A DNA stretch of 64,000 nucleotides from Oscheius sp. JU75 (taxonomy: Eukaryota; Nematoda; Chromadorea; Rhabditida; Rhabditidae), in assembly GCA_037178855.1 (NCBI GenBank), contig JASJZC010000004.1:3658001-3722000 (forward strand). Direction: 5' to 3'. The notes beneath the pieces were generated by a model. It was not told where the DNA came from and did not search any database. It saw nothing but the letters and a program-made list of their open reading frames with translations. Below are positions 1-11,339 of the stretch, in pieces (position 1 is the stretch's first letter; each line of letters starts with the position of its first letter). A program made the translations under genes and the position numbers.

Positions 1-269
1 TTAGGAGTCAAAGTTTGGTATCGTGGTACCTAGTCTAGTTCAAAATGCACAAAAGATGCGAGCCCCAACGGGGTATCAGCCAAACTTGTTGAGGCCATAT
101 GCTTCAGAGCAAAAGCATGTCTGACTAGTTCACAAAGTTCAATCGAGAGAAGCTCTAGCACAACTTTCACTAATTGTCTAAAAATAAACTTTTAGTTCGA
201 AACGATAAAGCCTTGCACGAATTACAGAAGTGCCATTGAAACCATCTGACTGTGCTGCAAGAGGTCTTT
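1..269. repeat. Upstream region of rpn-6 with dispersed repeat copy A
   Basis: The window opens in non-coding sequence. Positions 31-60 and 80-96 match two blocks of a repeat also found near 40.35-40.49 kb and 53.51-53.70 kb: a block around AAATGC[CA]CAAAAG and a block ending CAAACTTGTTG. The middle block shared by the other two copies is absent here, so this copy is partial or decayed. No coding sequence is visible. The rpn-6 promoter must lie here or before the window. Confidence 0.5.
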
Positions 270-1535
270 ATGAGTTCTACCCCGCTGGCTCTGGACGCCG
301 TTCATGCCCTGGTAGCTCGACACAAAACGGCCATGACGGAAGAGGACGTGAAAAAGGCCGAAGATTTTCTTATCGACTACGGTAAGAAGCTGGCTGCTGA
401 GGGGAATATCGCCGGTCTGGAAGAACTGATGGTCGTAGCTCGTCCGCTGTACGAAGTCCTTGGAAAAGCCAAGTCCGCCAAGCTGATCAGAGAACTGGTG
501 GAGCTGTGTCTCTCGATCGACCAGCCACCCAAGGAGAAAACTTCCCTCGTCGAAAAGTGCATCCAATGGGCTACTGACAATTGTCGCATCTTCCTCCGCC
601 GTACTCTCCAGGCTCGACTCATTCGTCTTCTGAACGAGCAGAGCAAGTTTGTCGACGCTATAAAGATCGCCGAACCGTTGGAGAGTGAACTGAAGAAACT
701 GGAGGATCGGGAACTGCTGATCGAAGTGGCCCTCGAGGAGAGTAGAAGTGCCTTCGCTCTGAAGAATCTGGCTAAATCAAAGACGGCACTCGTTCTGGCC
801 AAGACTAGCTCCAATGGTAGCTTCGTATCCTCGGCTATGCAGGTTTGTCTTATTTTTCTTTTGAATTATAATTGAATAATCAAGGCCTCGATCGATCTGC
901 AATCGGGCATCCTGTACTCGGCAGACGAGCAAGACTTCAAGACGGCCTACTCGTACTTTTACGAGGCTCTCGAAGGATTTCAGCTGTCCGGAGACAAAAT
1001 CTGTGCTACTCGAGCCCTCAAGTACATGTGTCTGTCCAAGATCATGAGCAACGACGCCGATCAGATCCCTCAACTGCTGGCTAACAAAATGTGCTCCGGA
1101 GTGAAGGGTCGTCAGATCGATGCGGTCGTCGAGATGGCCGACGCCTTCAAGAAGAGATGTCTCAAGAGCTTCCAGCTCTGTATGAATACGTACAAGGAGG
1201 AGTTGATGCAAGATCAGGTTGTGGCTGCTCACTCGACGCGTCTTTCCAACGACATGATGGAGAAGGAGATCACTCGCTGTCTCGAGCCCTACTCTGAAGT
1301 CTTCCTCTCTCACATCGCCAAGAAGGTCAATCTGCCGCAACAGAACGTCGAGAAGGTCATCGCTATGATGATTTTGGACCAGAAGATCTACGGCTGTATC
1401 GATCAGCACCGCGGATCCGTCAAGATCTTCCAGCCTCCTTCTGCCGACAAGACGCTCACGAAGGGAATCGAACTTCACAAGGCTCTCAACAAAGCCGTCG
1501 AAGCTGCCTACTCCCGAGCTGCTGGAATCAGATGA
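270..1535 (+). CDS. rpn-6: 26S proteasome lid subunit Rpn6 (PSMD11)
   Basis: Two exons, 270-842 and 885-1535, are joined over a 42-nt GT/AG intron and encode 406 aa. Rpn6 is a scaffold subunit of the 26S proteasome lid that clamps the lid to the 20S core. The N-terminal part is helical TPR-like repeat (for example LIRELVELCLSIDQPPKEKT), and the C-terminal half is a PCI domain with the conserved stretch ICATRALKYMCLSKIM and a C-terminal helix. Length matches the family (about 420 aa). I start at the ATG at 270, because the in-frame GTG 18 nt upstream would be an unusual eukaryotic start. The codon use is clean and nothing is truncated. Downstream to 3.8 kb no firm gene follows. Identification rests on whole-length family resemblance and is secure. 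Confidence 0.95.
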
Positions 1536-3847
1536 ATGAGACAGAATCATAAACATGATCGAGAACTGTTAGTGTTTCCCTTTTATCGATTGTAGCAGAC
1601 GTGTTCCCCCATTGCCATCAGATTTCTATGTATGTCTCGTTTCCTCTCACCACTCCCACATCACACATTGGCTGTTGACTGAAAGATCTGTCCCTACGGC
1701 CTCTCTTCTAACCAGTACCTCCGACTATCGAGGAAGACGAGAAGTTCTCCTCCGCCCTCTCCTGGCCTTCAGGAGATGAGGGATCAACGGCACTGTTGCC
1801 GTTTTCTCGTGAGTAAAGACTAGTATTATAACAAGTCGGGTCCATTTCCAAAACGGAATCTGGGCCTGGTTTCCCTCCCTTTCATAGCTTTGTTTATTGT
1901 CGTATTCGTGATATTTCTACAGCCGCATTTCCCGAAAAGCTTTGGGAACTTGAGAACTAGAGAACGGGATAACAATTTCACTGTCTTTCCGCACTGTCCA
2001 AAAGCACAGTTGACTACGCCAATGACCAGACTGACTGAATCCATCAAACACATCGGCGATTAGATATTCCGATAATGAACATTTATAATAACCTTTTTTG
2101 TGTGTAAGTACAAAAGATAAACTTGAGCTTTCAGAACAACCGCATGACTACTTCTCTCCATGTGAACTTCCAGCTGTGAATTCTTGGTCATCAGAAATGC
2201 ATGAGGCATCTTTCAAACTGTTACTGTCTCATCTAGTTCATCGATCTGTTCCCTCGTCCACGTCCATGTAGTCCACAATTCAAATTCAAGACTCGATTGG
2301 TAAACGGACGTATCGAATTCACTGATTCCAAAAACAATAGGTCTTGCTGGGCGCAGCCAGTATCTTCTTCGATTCACTACTATGTTCTTCCAGTAACATC
2401 GATCGTGGATTCACCGAAATAACAGTCGCTTTGGACTGGAATGAGACCACGTCGTCGATCAAAGAGTCATTTGGCCAGTTTTATTGCAGGAAAGAGGCTC
2501 CGACCAATTGGGACGACAATAGAGTATGCACGGAGTTTCTCGACTCCCGCAACTCGATCTGGAAAGATTTTATGAAGAACGCTTACAAAACGCTGGTGAT
2601 AGATGACTGGGAATCGGAGGCGATGAACTGACCCAACTGCAAGGGGTTTAAGGAAAAGTTTACTGATCATCATTTACATTAAGTACTTTCTGTATACTCA
2701 GTACTTTGCAGACAATTCTTTTCAGAGTAATGCTGTTTCATACGAAACTCAGCGCTTACGATGCTAAAAGCCCGCGGTTTTTCGTCTCCGTTCCGAAGAT
2801 TTTGAGGATTTCGAAGGGAATGAGAATGCTGTTGACTAACACCAAGGTCCTCTAGACACATCTTGATACTCGAGCAACGAAGTTGAATATCTTGATATCT
2901 TGAAAAAGTGATCTAGAAAAGTCTTCTGTCAATCGGTTACCTAAATTCCAAAGTATTACAAAATGTTGAAGACAGCCGTTTTTCTTGGAAAGGCTGTCCT
3001 CCAATATGTGAACAGACAAGTGGTCATGGATGGTCTGAAAGAGAAATGCCGAACATGGCTTTTCAAAGAGGCTCGTTGAGAAATCGTAAAATGTGAATGT
3101 CGTTCAGATTGCTGTGATAGAAGAATTTTCTCCTGTCAACGACACTGGAATCTACATTCTCATAGCGAAAGCGGAAGTGAAGATGAGAAAACAGCCGGCC
3201 GGGTTCAAAGTTCAAATCTCCACCGTTTTCTGGCTCGATATAAATTGTTTAGAGTACAGTTCACATGTCAAAGACTGAACACATCACTGTGACAACCGCT
3301 GAACGAGTGGATTTGTACAAGAAAGAAGGGAAGTGCGCAATCCACTGGGCCCACTATTGATACTGCTATCGGCAGCCGGTAATCTTTGAAGAAATGTGTA
3401 CTTTGAAAATTGAAGTCGGTTCACCATCATAGCAATAAATTATAAAGTGCAATTAGTGTGGTCTTGTTCACTTCGAATTGGCGTTTTCTCAGCGGGATCT
3501 CGATTAATATATTATGAAAACATCTGTCTTCGCATTCTCACGATCTTGTCTCTCATTAACTGCTATTCGTGTATAGTTTCTCACCCGAATCATCTCAAAG
3601 TTCTTCTTGCAGCAACAACTACCCAGTCATTTCCGACCTCCCACCTTCAGGAAGCTTTGACGATGATCTTTTTGTACACGAATGGAGCAAACTTTTCACC
3701 TTGAGAGCGCAGGAGAGCAGATTTTTCCTGGAAATGAGCCTGAGAACATTGATAACCCACTTGCTGCAATCTTTGAATCTCTTTACAATTTGTATATCCA
3801 ATTAATTCCAGGGTTCTCAGCTATCTCCTTACAAGCAGTCGATTCCG
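1536..3847. other. Region between rpn-6 and the 7TM gene with unassigned coding-like blocks
   Basis: No complete gene model can be closed here. Two blocks look coding on the plus strand. The first (about 2344-2631) encodes an acidic, Trp- and Cys-containing segment with motifs such as VALDWNETTSS and WKDFMKNAYKTLVIDDW. The second (about 3099-3278) follows a TTCAG acceptor and encodes EEFSPVNDTGIYILIAKAE, which loosely resembles an Ig I-set DxGxY core. A third open stretch at 3569-3680 (PVISDLPPSGSFDDDLF) could be a 5' exon of the 7TM gene, since a donor at 3676 joins in phase to the acceptor at 3811. I cannot name any of these. They may be exons of a diverged gene or remnants of a duplicated one. 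Confidence 0.3.
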
Positions 3848-5137
3848 ATGAGCACCCCTCCACCCGCCTTTCCTTATGGTCATCTTCCAGTCATGATATT
3901 TGCCTGGATCTCATTCCTCATCTATCTCAACCTCGTTGTGGCCCTTGCGAGAAGGAAGAACAGGGCTTTGCTCACCAAATCTCCAGTCTACATCATTCTC
4001 CTTTCCGGGGTAAGTCAGAGCCTTTCATTCCTAGTTCTTTCAGTCAATCGGGGATGTTTGCATGTTCTTCCACACGGAGATCTTGATGCGTCCGCGGAAG
4101 TACAGATTCTTCAATCTTTTCAACGAGACAACACCCGTCTGGGTGGCTTATGTCTCCTACTTCACTCTCTCTTGGTTTCGTCTTGTAATGTTGCTCAGTT
4201 ATCTGCCTCTCGCTCTGAACCGTTTCACAGCGTTTAATTCACCAGTTTTGTACAAAAAGGTGGGTAAATTTAGTCTCTTATTTCGAATTACACCTGCTTC
4301 ACGAAAGTGATTATCAAAAAAACTTCGAATGCTAGAAGAGAGTAAATAGAGGTACTGGATGCCTAACCCAGTTTCAATAGATAGACTAGAGGTCTTCTGA
4401 ATTCTCTCCCGGAGTAGAAGGCAGACATCTGTATTTCTTACTTCGTGATCATTGAAGCCATTAGTATGAACATGATAAGAGTTTATGAACAAAGTTTTAG
4501 ATCTGGTCCGTTCAACACATTCTCGTCTACACAGTAAGCATTTGGGTATTGGCCTTTCTCGGTGCTCTAGTCATTTTCTTTGTTCCCTCTTGGGTCAAAC
4601 TGGATCTGGTCGTTCTTCCCAATGGAGTACTGCAGATCCTAACCGGAGACCTTTTCTTGGTTCGCTTCTTTCTATTTTTGAAGATAAAATTTCCAGAAAG
4701 ACGCAGTAGAAGTAGCAGCCCTAAGTTTCACTGTCAGTATCGTCTGTTTCTCCCTCTATCTCTTCGGAGCACTGAGTTCCAGAAGTATCCCTGTGAGTTC
4801 CATTTCAAAAAAAAAATAATAAACTCTCCAGGGCACTTCCGACATTGAGAAGAAACTCCTCCTTTGCTCGATTCTGGCCTCGATTCCCCTCCTCATTGAC
4901 TGTTTTAAAGCTTGTATTCTTCTCTACGGGACCATGGAAAACAATATGAATCTGATCCTTCTGGCCACCGAACTTCATTTTTATTGGGTTGAGATTATGA
5001 CAAGTGCGCAATGTTGGTCGCTCCTACTCATCACTCCCTCGGCCAGAAGACTCTTGATCTACGACGGTCTCTTTGCATGTGTAATGCCGAGAAAGAACAG
5101 TTCTCAAGTGACTGTCATCATCAGTCACTCCTACTGA
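3848..5137 (+). CDS. Nematode serpentine 7TM receptor (candidate chemoreceptor)
   Basis: Five exons, 3848-4009, 4044-4259, 4501-4659, 4697-4792 and 4832-5137, give 312 aa. All junctions are phase 0 and the first intron is only 34 nt. Seven hydrophobic segments are visible: VMIFAWISFLIYLNLVVAL, the IILLSGSIGDVCMFF region, YVSYFTLSWFRLVMLLSYL, VYTVSIWVLAFLGALVIFF, AALSFTVSIVCFSLYLFGA, LCSILASIPLLIDCFKACI, and a last segment around ATELHFYWVEIMTSAQCW. The ALNRFTAF after TM3 recalls the LNRFT/LNR motif of nematode chemoreceptor families. The subfamily (srv, srx, srg or similar) is not resolved. The ATG at 3848 follows an acceptor (ATTCCAG) at 3811, and the frame is open back to it, so trans-splicing or one more 5' exon are both possible. 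A poly(A) signal lies at 5186. Confidence 0.75.
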
Positions 5138-5451
5138 TATCTGTTTATTAAACAGTGGTCTGGCTAATACTAAAACATTCGGATAAATAAAGCCTACATT
5201 TCAAATTGAATTGGGGGAAAATAGGGTTCGATCCCTGAGGATTACGGTAGAATTTATAAAAGCATATTCCAAAAATAACTAGCACAAAATAGAATAATTC
5301 AACGGGACGATATGGCACTGGCTGATCTGTGGAGTGTAGAAGGGCGATGATTAATGGAAGAGACTGAAGTCAAGAGCTTGCTGCATTGGTACTGCCATCG
5401 TGTCGTTCGATCGGAGAGGGGCTCGAGACACCTGAATGACGCAACTGTTGA
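5138..5451. other. Convergent 3' regions of the 7TM gene and nhr-6
   Basis: About 310 nt of non-coding sequence separates two convergent stops. It holds the receptor poly(A) signal and a short sequence resembling a tRNA T-arm (AGGGTTCGATCCC, near 5223-5235) without a recognisable A box or acceptor stem. I see no gene. Confidence 0.5.
5186..5191 (+). terminator. Poly(A) signal of the 7TM receptor gene
   Basis: An AATAAA hexamer lies 49 nt after the receptor stop codon. No other gene on this strand ends here. Confidence 0.5.
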
Positions 5452-8400
5452 CTAGAATAGAAATGATGGAACCTGGATAACACCGAGGAAGATCTGCGGG
5501 ATAACATTGCGCTGCATCGCCACCAAAGCCTCGATGAACTGACAACCGAGCTCGTGGAAAATGTCAAATTTTTCGATCTGAACACATTGTAAGTCTCGTA
5601 AACAAACAAAAAGTACCTGAGCAACAATTTTTGCCAACTTGTTAGGGGCAGCGTTGGTGCAGTGGTCTTTGAGGGCGTTCACGATCGTGCTCTGGGCCTT
5701 GTCAATGGTTCCACGGTCCTGGAGAGTCAGTGGATTGTTTTCTGAACCGTCTAATTAGTGTCAGCTGATCTTTTAAGATACCTGGGGTGTTGCCGGCCAG
5801 AAACTGCATGGCCTGAAGGGCACTGAAGCTTTGTGGATCCCATTCAACCAGCGATTGAAAGGCGTGAGATTCTTCCCGAACCACGCGGAAAAAGGCGTCG
5901 AACGGTGCCGGAAGACTGTTCACGGGGACGGTCTCTCCAGTCTCAAAGACGACATTTCCATCTCTCATTCGATTGCAGTGTCGAACAGCTAGAATCGGAA
6001 AGAGAGATCGAGCAGCGAGAACCAAGACGTCGCTCGGATGGAGATCAGATGCGATGGGAGTGCTTCTGAGGAAGCAGTTGATCATGTTGACCTCGTTCTC
6101 TAGCAGAGCCACAATTTGACTGTCAGCTAGAGTGGCAAAGTGACTTGGAGTGTGAAGGGCAGGCTTGTTGTTGTCGTGGGCTCGAAGTATGAGACCCAGA
6201 AGCGGGAGAGGAGGCGACGGTTGTTCCTCACTGCGGCTGGTTTTGGTCTTAGAAGACAGACGACCACGCCTACCAGACAGAGAACCATGTCGGACAACTA
6301 AAAGTGTTCAGTTAAAACGAAAATCAATTGAATGCTTACTCTCTTTGACCATTCCGACTGACAGACACTTCTGGAAGCGACAGTACTGACAGCGACTACG
6401 GTAACGTTTGTCGATAGGACAATTGCGATTACCGGCACAGACGTACTTTGACTTCTTCTGGACCGTTCTCTGAAAATGATAGAATTCTCTTCGGTCTGCT
6501 CTGTGTTATGATATCCTAATCCGCACAACATTCTACGCAATCATGCCAAATCCGGTAATGAGACATTTCCTCGTTGAGATTACGTAATTTATTCTTTTAA
6601 ACGCGAGATGTCTGTCCGGACGTGGCCTCGGCTCAGACGAAATGAAAAACGTTGGTTCCTGACGAAACAAAGGAGGGAGCACTCGCAAATGAAGCTGTGC
6701 CTGCTTGTCTAGTCGGGCCAACCTTCACACCACTCTTGTTCTCACCTTGAAGAATCCTTTACATCCTTCGCAAGTTCTAGCACCGTAATGAAGACAGACA
6801 GCTTTGTCGTTACAGACAGCGCAGAGTTTATCAGCATCCTCCTCGGCCATCTGTAGGTTGGCGGAAGAGGTCGAGAAATCGGTCGGGTTGAGAATTCTGG
6901 AAGAACGGCTGTTAAGCCTGTTTGTTCTAATTGACCAAGCACCTCTCCCCAGTCATTTTTGAAATTTCCGAGAAGGCGCCCTTCCCCAGGCACCTTTTTG
7001 TCTTTTCCTTTCCCAGTGGCCGCTCTAGCCACTTCGTCAGCTAACTTCCGGCGTCTACGGAGTCGAAATGTCATCCATTGTGATTAGTCGGACCCGACTA
7101 CAACAAAACCATCTTTCTCTCGCGTCTCACCTCAAGAAGTGCTGCGGATTGAAGGGTGGAGAATGGGGTCCGAGATGCGGCGAGGGTGATCCTGTCTGAC
7201 TGGTGGAGTTGGAACTAAAATTTCTAAATGACATGATTACGAATGGTCTAGCTAGAGTACAACACAAAGATTGGGACTGGACCACCAACGAACCTGCCAG
7301 TCGTTCCCTGACTGCCTCGTCTGTCATGGGGAGCAGCAAACTGTGCCGGTGGATAGAAGATACTCGGCTGGGCGAACATGTTCTGGTGAGGAAGAAGCGT
7401 CGGCTGGGGCATGAAGTCGCAGGAAATGTTCGTGTTCAGACTGAAGTTTCTGGAAGTTCTACTTAAGAACAGTGAATGAAGGAAAGAGCTCAGAACTGAA
7501 CTCTTCTATCACCTATAATACCGCATTATCCCAACCTTACCCGAAAATGTTAGCGAACTTACCCCATGAATTGCATCGGATAATTGGCGGGATGAAGGAA
7601 ATCATAGTTGGGCTGTCCCGGTCTGCCGAGAGCCATAGTCTGGAACGGCGGCTCCGTCTTGATTTGAAGGTCAGCCTGTTCCATGTCGGATGACTGCTGA
7701 AATCTACGTCAAGAATACGGTAGGATTAGGAAGCAGGCGCCATTTGTAATCCAAATTTCGAGACTATTTCTAGCAAGGCATGTTCTCGCGGGGTTACTGT
7801 AAAGGCGTGAACAAGAGCGAGATGATTCAATTGAGATTGAATACGACAAAAGAGCTACTGTAATGAAGAGTCATACCTGCTTGGTACCCTGTGGTGGCTC
7901 CTCTTGGCCGTGAGAACTCGTCGACTGTTCTCCGAGGAGGTGATCGTATGACGAGTTCTGGAAAAGGAGATCATAATGATTCGCGAAATGTTGATCCTCT
8001 GCCCTTTGTGAAGGATTTGGAATGACAGCATTCTCTCTCAACTTTTCTAGAATACTGTGGGAAAGGTCAGAGAGGGAACTTTAGACGATAGGACGTCACC
8101 TTATGCTGTTATTGTTAAGCGCCAGAAAGAGCGGACCGAACTTTTGAGAAAAGAAGGTCAGTCGCGACACGACCTTTTTAAGGGTATGGAATAGAGAGAA
8201 AACCCACAGTAAAGAGCCCAGCCATCTCGATCTGCAGCATGGGAGCAAGAGAATAAACAGACTCCACAATGACTGAAGGACGCAACTCCCACTGGAGCAG
8301 CAATCAGACGGACAGTGTTCAACTTCACCTCACTAATCCTCCCAGGGTAATAATAAAAGGATTACCGACTGGGCACGACTGATTAGAGAGCTACGGGAAT

Positions 8401-11339
8401 AGATCTTTGAGAAGGAGATGGCTGATGTACCCAAGGGGAGGAGACAATACTTTGACGTCCGTCTCTCTTCTCTGGGAATCAACTGGATTAGATGACTCGG
8501 CTACTGTAGATGAGACGGAAACTGTTAGTTCTTTGTGTCAAGAGAGAGCCAATCTACTGGACAGGTGGTCTTCTCGTTCCCGCAACTTGGAGCAATGCTT
8601 GCTTTGCTCACATCGGAATCGCCGACAAACTTGCTAATTTTACTACGTGCCTAGGGTATAAATAGAAACAGTCTCCTTTCGAAGATAGGATGAACTGGAA
8701 TCAAACTTTGAATTCTTAGAAGAGTGGAGTTCAGATCTCTAGTCGTATTTATACATGTGTCCAGATCTATCAGGTCCTGTCAACGCTTAGCAATAACAAA
8801 CTAGAAATCAATTTGTGGAAACGCCAGGTGAAAGTCCTTTATCTTCAAAAGTGGTTCTACCACGGTGGTTTTACTGTAAGTCTCTGTCCTAAACGTACGA
8901 GAGACCTTTAATTACCCAAAAGAAAGACCATGAAGTTAAAAAGAAAACAGGAGGAGGAAAGTACTGGTTCTCAGAAAAGATCAGGAGCTCGAACAATCGA
9001 TTACCAGACAAAGACAGGAGTGCAAGGGATGGAGAGGTGTGTCCTTTTCTTCCCCAAGGGCCCGCTGACTCATCTGCTCCTGACTGCTTGCGCACCCGAC
9101 CCACTGCCATCTTTTGTTTTGGGCAAAGGACAGCTCGGAATAACTAACGGAGAACAGCTGGAACTTCGATACAATCTTGTACTTACTTTCATCGATGCGA
9201 ACAGAAGCATTGACGGAGAGAACCAAAACTCGTCAAGACAGACTACAAACCGGCAGGTTGTAGTCGAACGACTACAACCTAGCATCTGCGAGTTGGGAGA
9301 TCTAATTGCAATTTGACTACTGAGATATACTCTATCGGGCATATGAATTTTGCCCACGACTATAACTCGGGAACTGGGATGTAAAGTTCAATAAAGACAA
9401 ACAAGTTGTCCAAATTAATGAGAAAACAACTGAAAAAAAAGTGTGGCCGTCCGAGCAAAAAACTGTCTCTGAGACAGTTTTCCGACCAAAACTTACCTCT
9501 TTCTTGATCATGAAGACGGATGGAGCCGTGGAGAGCGATCGACTACCCAGCGGACATTGATCTTCAGAGAGTTGGTTTGAGTTTTAATTTTTAGAGAGAA
9601 AGCATTTTAAGATTTTGTGAGAGATGGACAAAGGGGATTTAGGATAAACTAACCACTCCACAAAGTCTAATGAGATCACTGAAGGAGAACCCGTCAGAGA
9701 CCATGGTAGTCGAGACAAAAAGTGACACAGTAAACTGGCCTTTCCCAGAGTCTAGGACAGACTGTCGACTCAGCCTCAGGTCATCGAAAGGGCATTGGAC
9801 AATTGGAACAGGAGAAACTAACGCCCAAAAGAAGAAACTAATGGTCAGGTTGTGGTTGAAATGGCTATTGGCCAATGGGATGATTACGGAAAATGAAGTC
9901 ATAGTAACTACGACTCTCCCTCTTGCCCCATTTCGTAGTATTTATCAGTTTCTACCGTATTCTGTCTAATCCTACAGTAGAGGACTAATTTGGCAGATTA
10001 CGTAAGAGGTTCGAACCCGATCACTTTCGCCTGTAATCCAAGTTCCGTCATATTTTTAATTGTGTCCTTAATCCGCCTCTCACGTCATCTTCTTTCTTTT
10101 TGGAATTGAGTCAAGAACAAGAACTTGGAAGAGGACAAGGGATCAAGTTCCGAGTGGAAGTTGGCAGCTCTGAGAACCGGAAGTTCGCATATTCTGTTGG
10201 TGCAAAGCGCGTCTCGAGCTTGATCGACTCATGCCTTCGTCCTGACAGTCTTAAGAGGCAGTCAGAAATACCAACCGATAAGATCTCAATCCTCACTTGG
10301 CCTACTGTCCACAGGAGTTTTCGAATGCGTCTCTTTGTCTCCTAGAGGGGAGGACAATGGTAAACAGTTTCCTTTCGCGGTGACTGACTCACTCATGACT
10401 CTGTCGGCTACCTCAAAAGAACATACTGGTCGAGTGACCCGCAAGGAGAAGGAGAAAGAAGTTTGTGGAAGGAACAGAGCCCTCCCTCTGCTTTTTGTAT
10501 CGGAAGAAACTATGCACGTCACCAGGCTGAGTTCTAATCATCCGCGTCAAATACAAATTCCATGTCTGGCTTTAATGACAACCCGGACAGACTCACGTTT
10601 ATCAACTCGAGAAGACGGTCGAGCTCAGGATCCTTTTCCGCGTCGTGAGAGCCCTTCCGACTTTCTTGGTGTGCTGAAAAAGAGTGTTACAATGTTGTAT
10701 TGTTTCATACACGGAACTCCGCATACATAATAAACGGGTTCTTTTCTCTGTCTTCGAAAAAGAGCGGCAACTTGTTAGAAAATACACCTGGAGAATGGTT
10801 CTGTCGGTAGGAAAGTGGGCGAGTCTGGGAATTGGAAGTTTTTTGCCGCCTTTGAGAAAAGTGTGAGAGCAGCTGTGGTAGGTCTTTAGCTTTTTTCGTT
10901 CTATACGATTTCCACGCTCGAGTCGAAAAAACTTACTGCTGACTGAACTTGTCGAAGGGGAGCTCTGCTCAAAACTGTTCAACAGATCGTCCATGATGGT
11001 ATCGATGTCTTCAAAGCTCTGAATATGTCAGATTTCTTCAAAATATTAAAAAGAACCCACTTTTGTGGAGGCTATACTGTCGGGCGAGAAGTCGCAGACC
11101 TTCGTCGGCGACAGGATACTCTGAAAGCAACACGTCATTCCAAAAAAAGAAAAAAGAAAAGAGGACCACACGAATCTTACAAAAGAGCCGCGTTCCCTCT
11201 CTCGAATGACGCAAAGAGATAATTAATAGTGTCCAAACATTGCAGATGGGACAACAGGACTCACTTGTTGGTAGCAGCTATGGGTCGTCTGTATGTGCAA
11301 GTCCTGATTGTAGACAGTTCCGGCCGGGTTGAACAACAT
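5452..11339 (-). CDS. nhr-6: NR4A-type nuclear receptor NHR-6
   Basis: Thirteen exons on the minus strand: 11265-11339, 11061-11120, 10937-11018, 10597-10673, 7877-7957, 7563-7696, 7294-7449, 7131-7214, 6746-6896, 6340-6469, 5782-6297, 5617-5741 and 5452-5577. They sum to 1797 nt (598 aa). The DNA-binding domain (about residues 268-343) has both C4 zinc fingers, the NR4A-typical [12 protein letters not shown] with P-box CEGCKGFFK, and finger two ending [17 protein letters not shown]. The A-box follows as [15 protein letters not shown]4A receptors bind NBRE sites as orphan, usually ligand-independent, factors. The N-terminus is Ser/Gln/Pro rich, with [12 protein letters not shown] near residue 46. 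The start ATG at 11339 lies 5 nt after an acceptor (CTATGCAG). The ligand-binding domain ends abruptly after [10 protein letters not shown]. The 2.6 kb intron 4 carries a possible alternative first exon. Exons 1-4 are less certain than 5-13. Confidence 0.88.
9255..9280. repeat. Perfect 12-bp inverted repeat in nhr-6 intron 4
   Basis: Two 12-nt arms, AGGTTGTAGTCG and its exact complement, are separated only by AA. Half-sites of the same type (GACTACAA, AGGTTGTAGT) recur near 7096, 9240 and 12075. It could be a dyad binding site or the remnant of a small palindromic element. Confidence 0.6.
9460..9480. repeat. Perfect 10-bp inverted repeat beside the alternative nhr-6 exon
   Basis: AAACTGTCTC and its exact reverse complement flank a single T. 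The palindrome lies 16 nt downstream, in nhr-6 orientation, of the possible alternative first exon. It may be a hairpin in the RNA or a dimeric protein-binding site. Confidence 0.55.
9497..9511 (-). CDS. nhr-6: Possible alternative first coding exon of nhr-6
   Basis: Within nhr-6 intron 4, an ATG opens the five-codon frame MIKKE. It is followed directly by a strong GTAAGT donor whose phase (0) matches the acceptor of exon 5 at 7957. Spliced this way, it would give a shorter isoform lacking the first 98 residues but keeping the DNA- and ligand-binding domains. The open frame continues upstream of the ATG through an acceptor-like AG (near 9563), but in a phase that does not fit exon 4. It could therefore be a trans-spliced start or a decoy. 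There is no direct evidence of transcription. Confidence 0.35.
9996..10050 (-). repeat. tRNA-like fragment in nhr-6 intron 4
   Basis: Read on the minus strand, this stretch has GGATTACAGG followed at tRNA-like distance by GGGTTCGAACCT, a good pol III B box. No acceptor stem or intact D arm is present, so it is not a tRNA gene. It resembles a decayed tRNA-derived repeat and shares its GATTACA and B-box elements with the sequence at 19.98 kb. Confidence 0.3.

Noticed and set aside
5223-5240. Isolated tRNA T-arm-like sequence
   Set aside because: A B-box alone, without an A box at the right distance or stems, is expected by chance.
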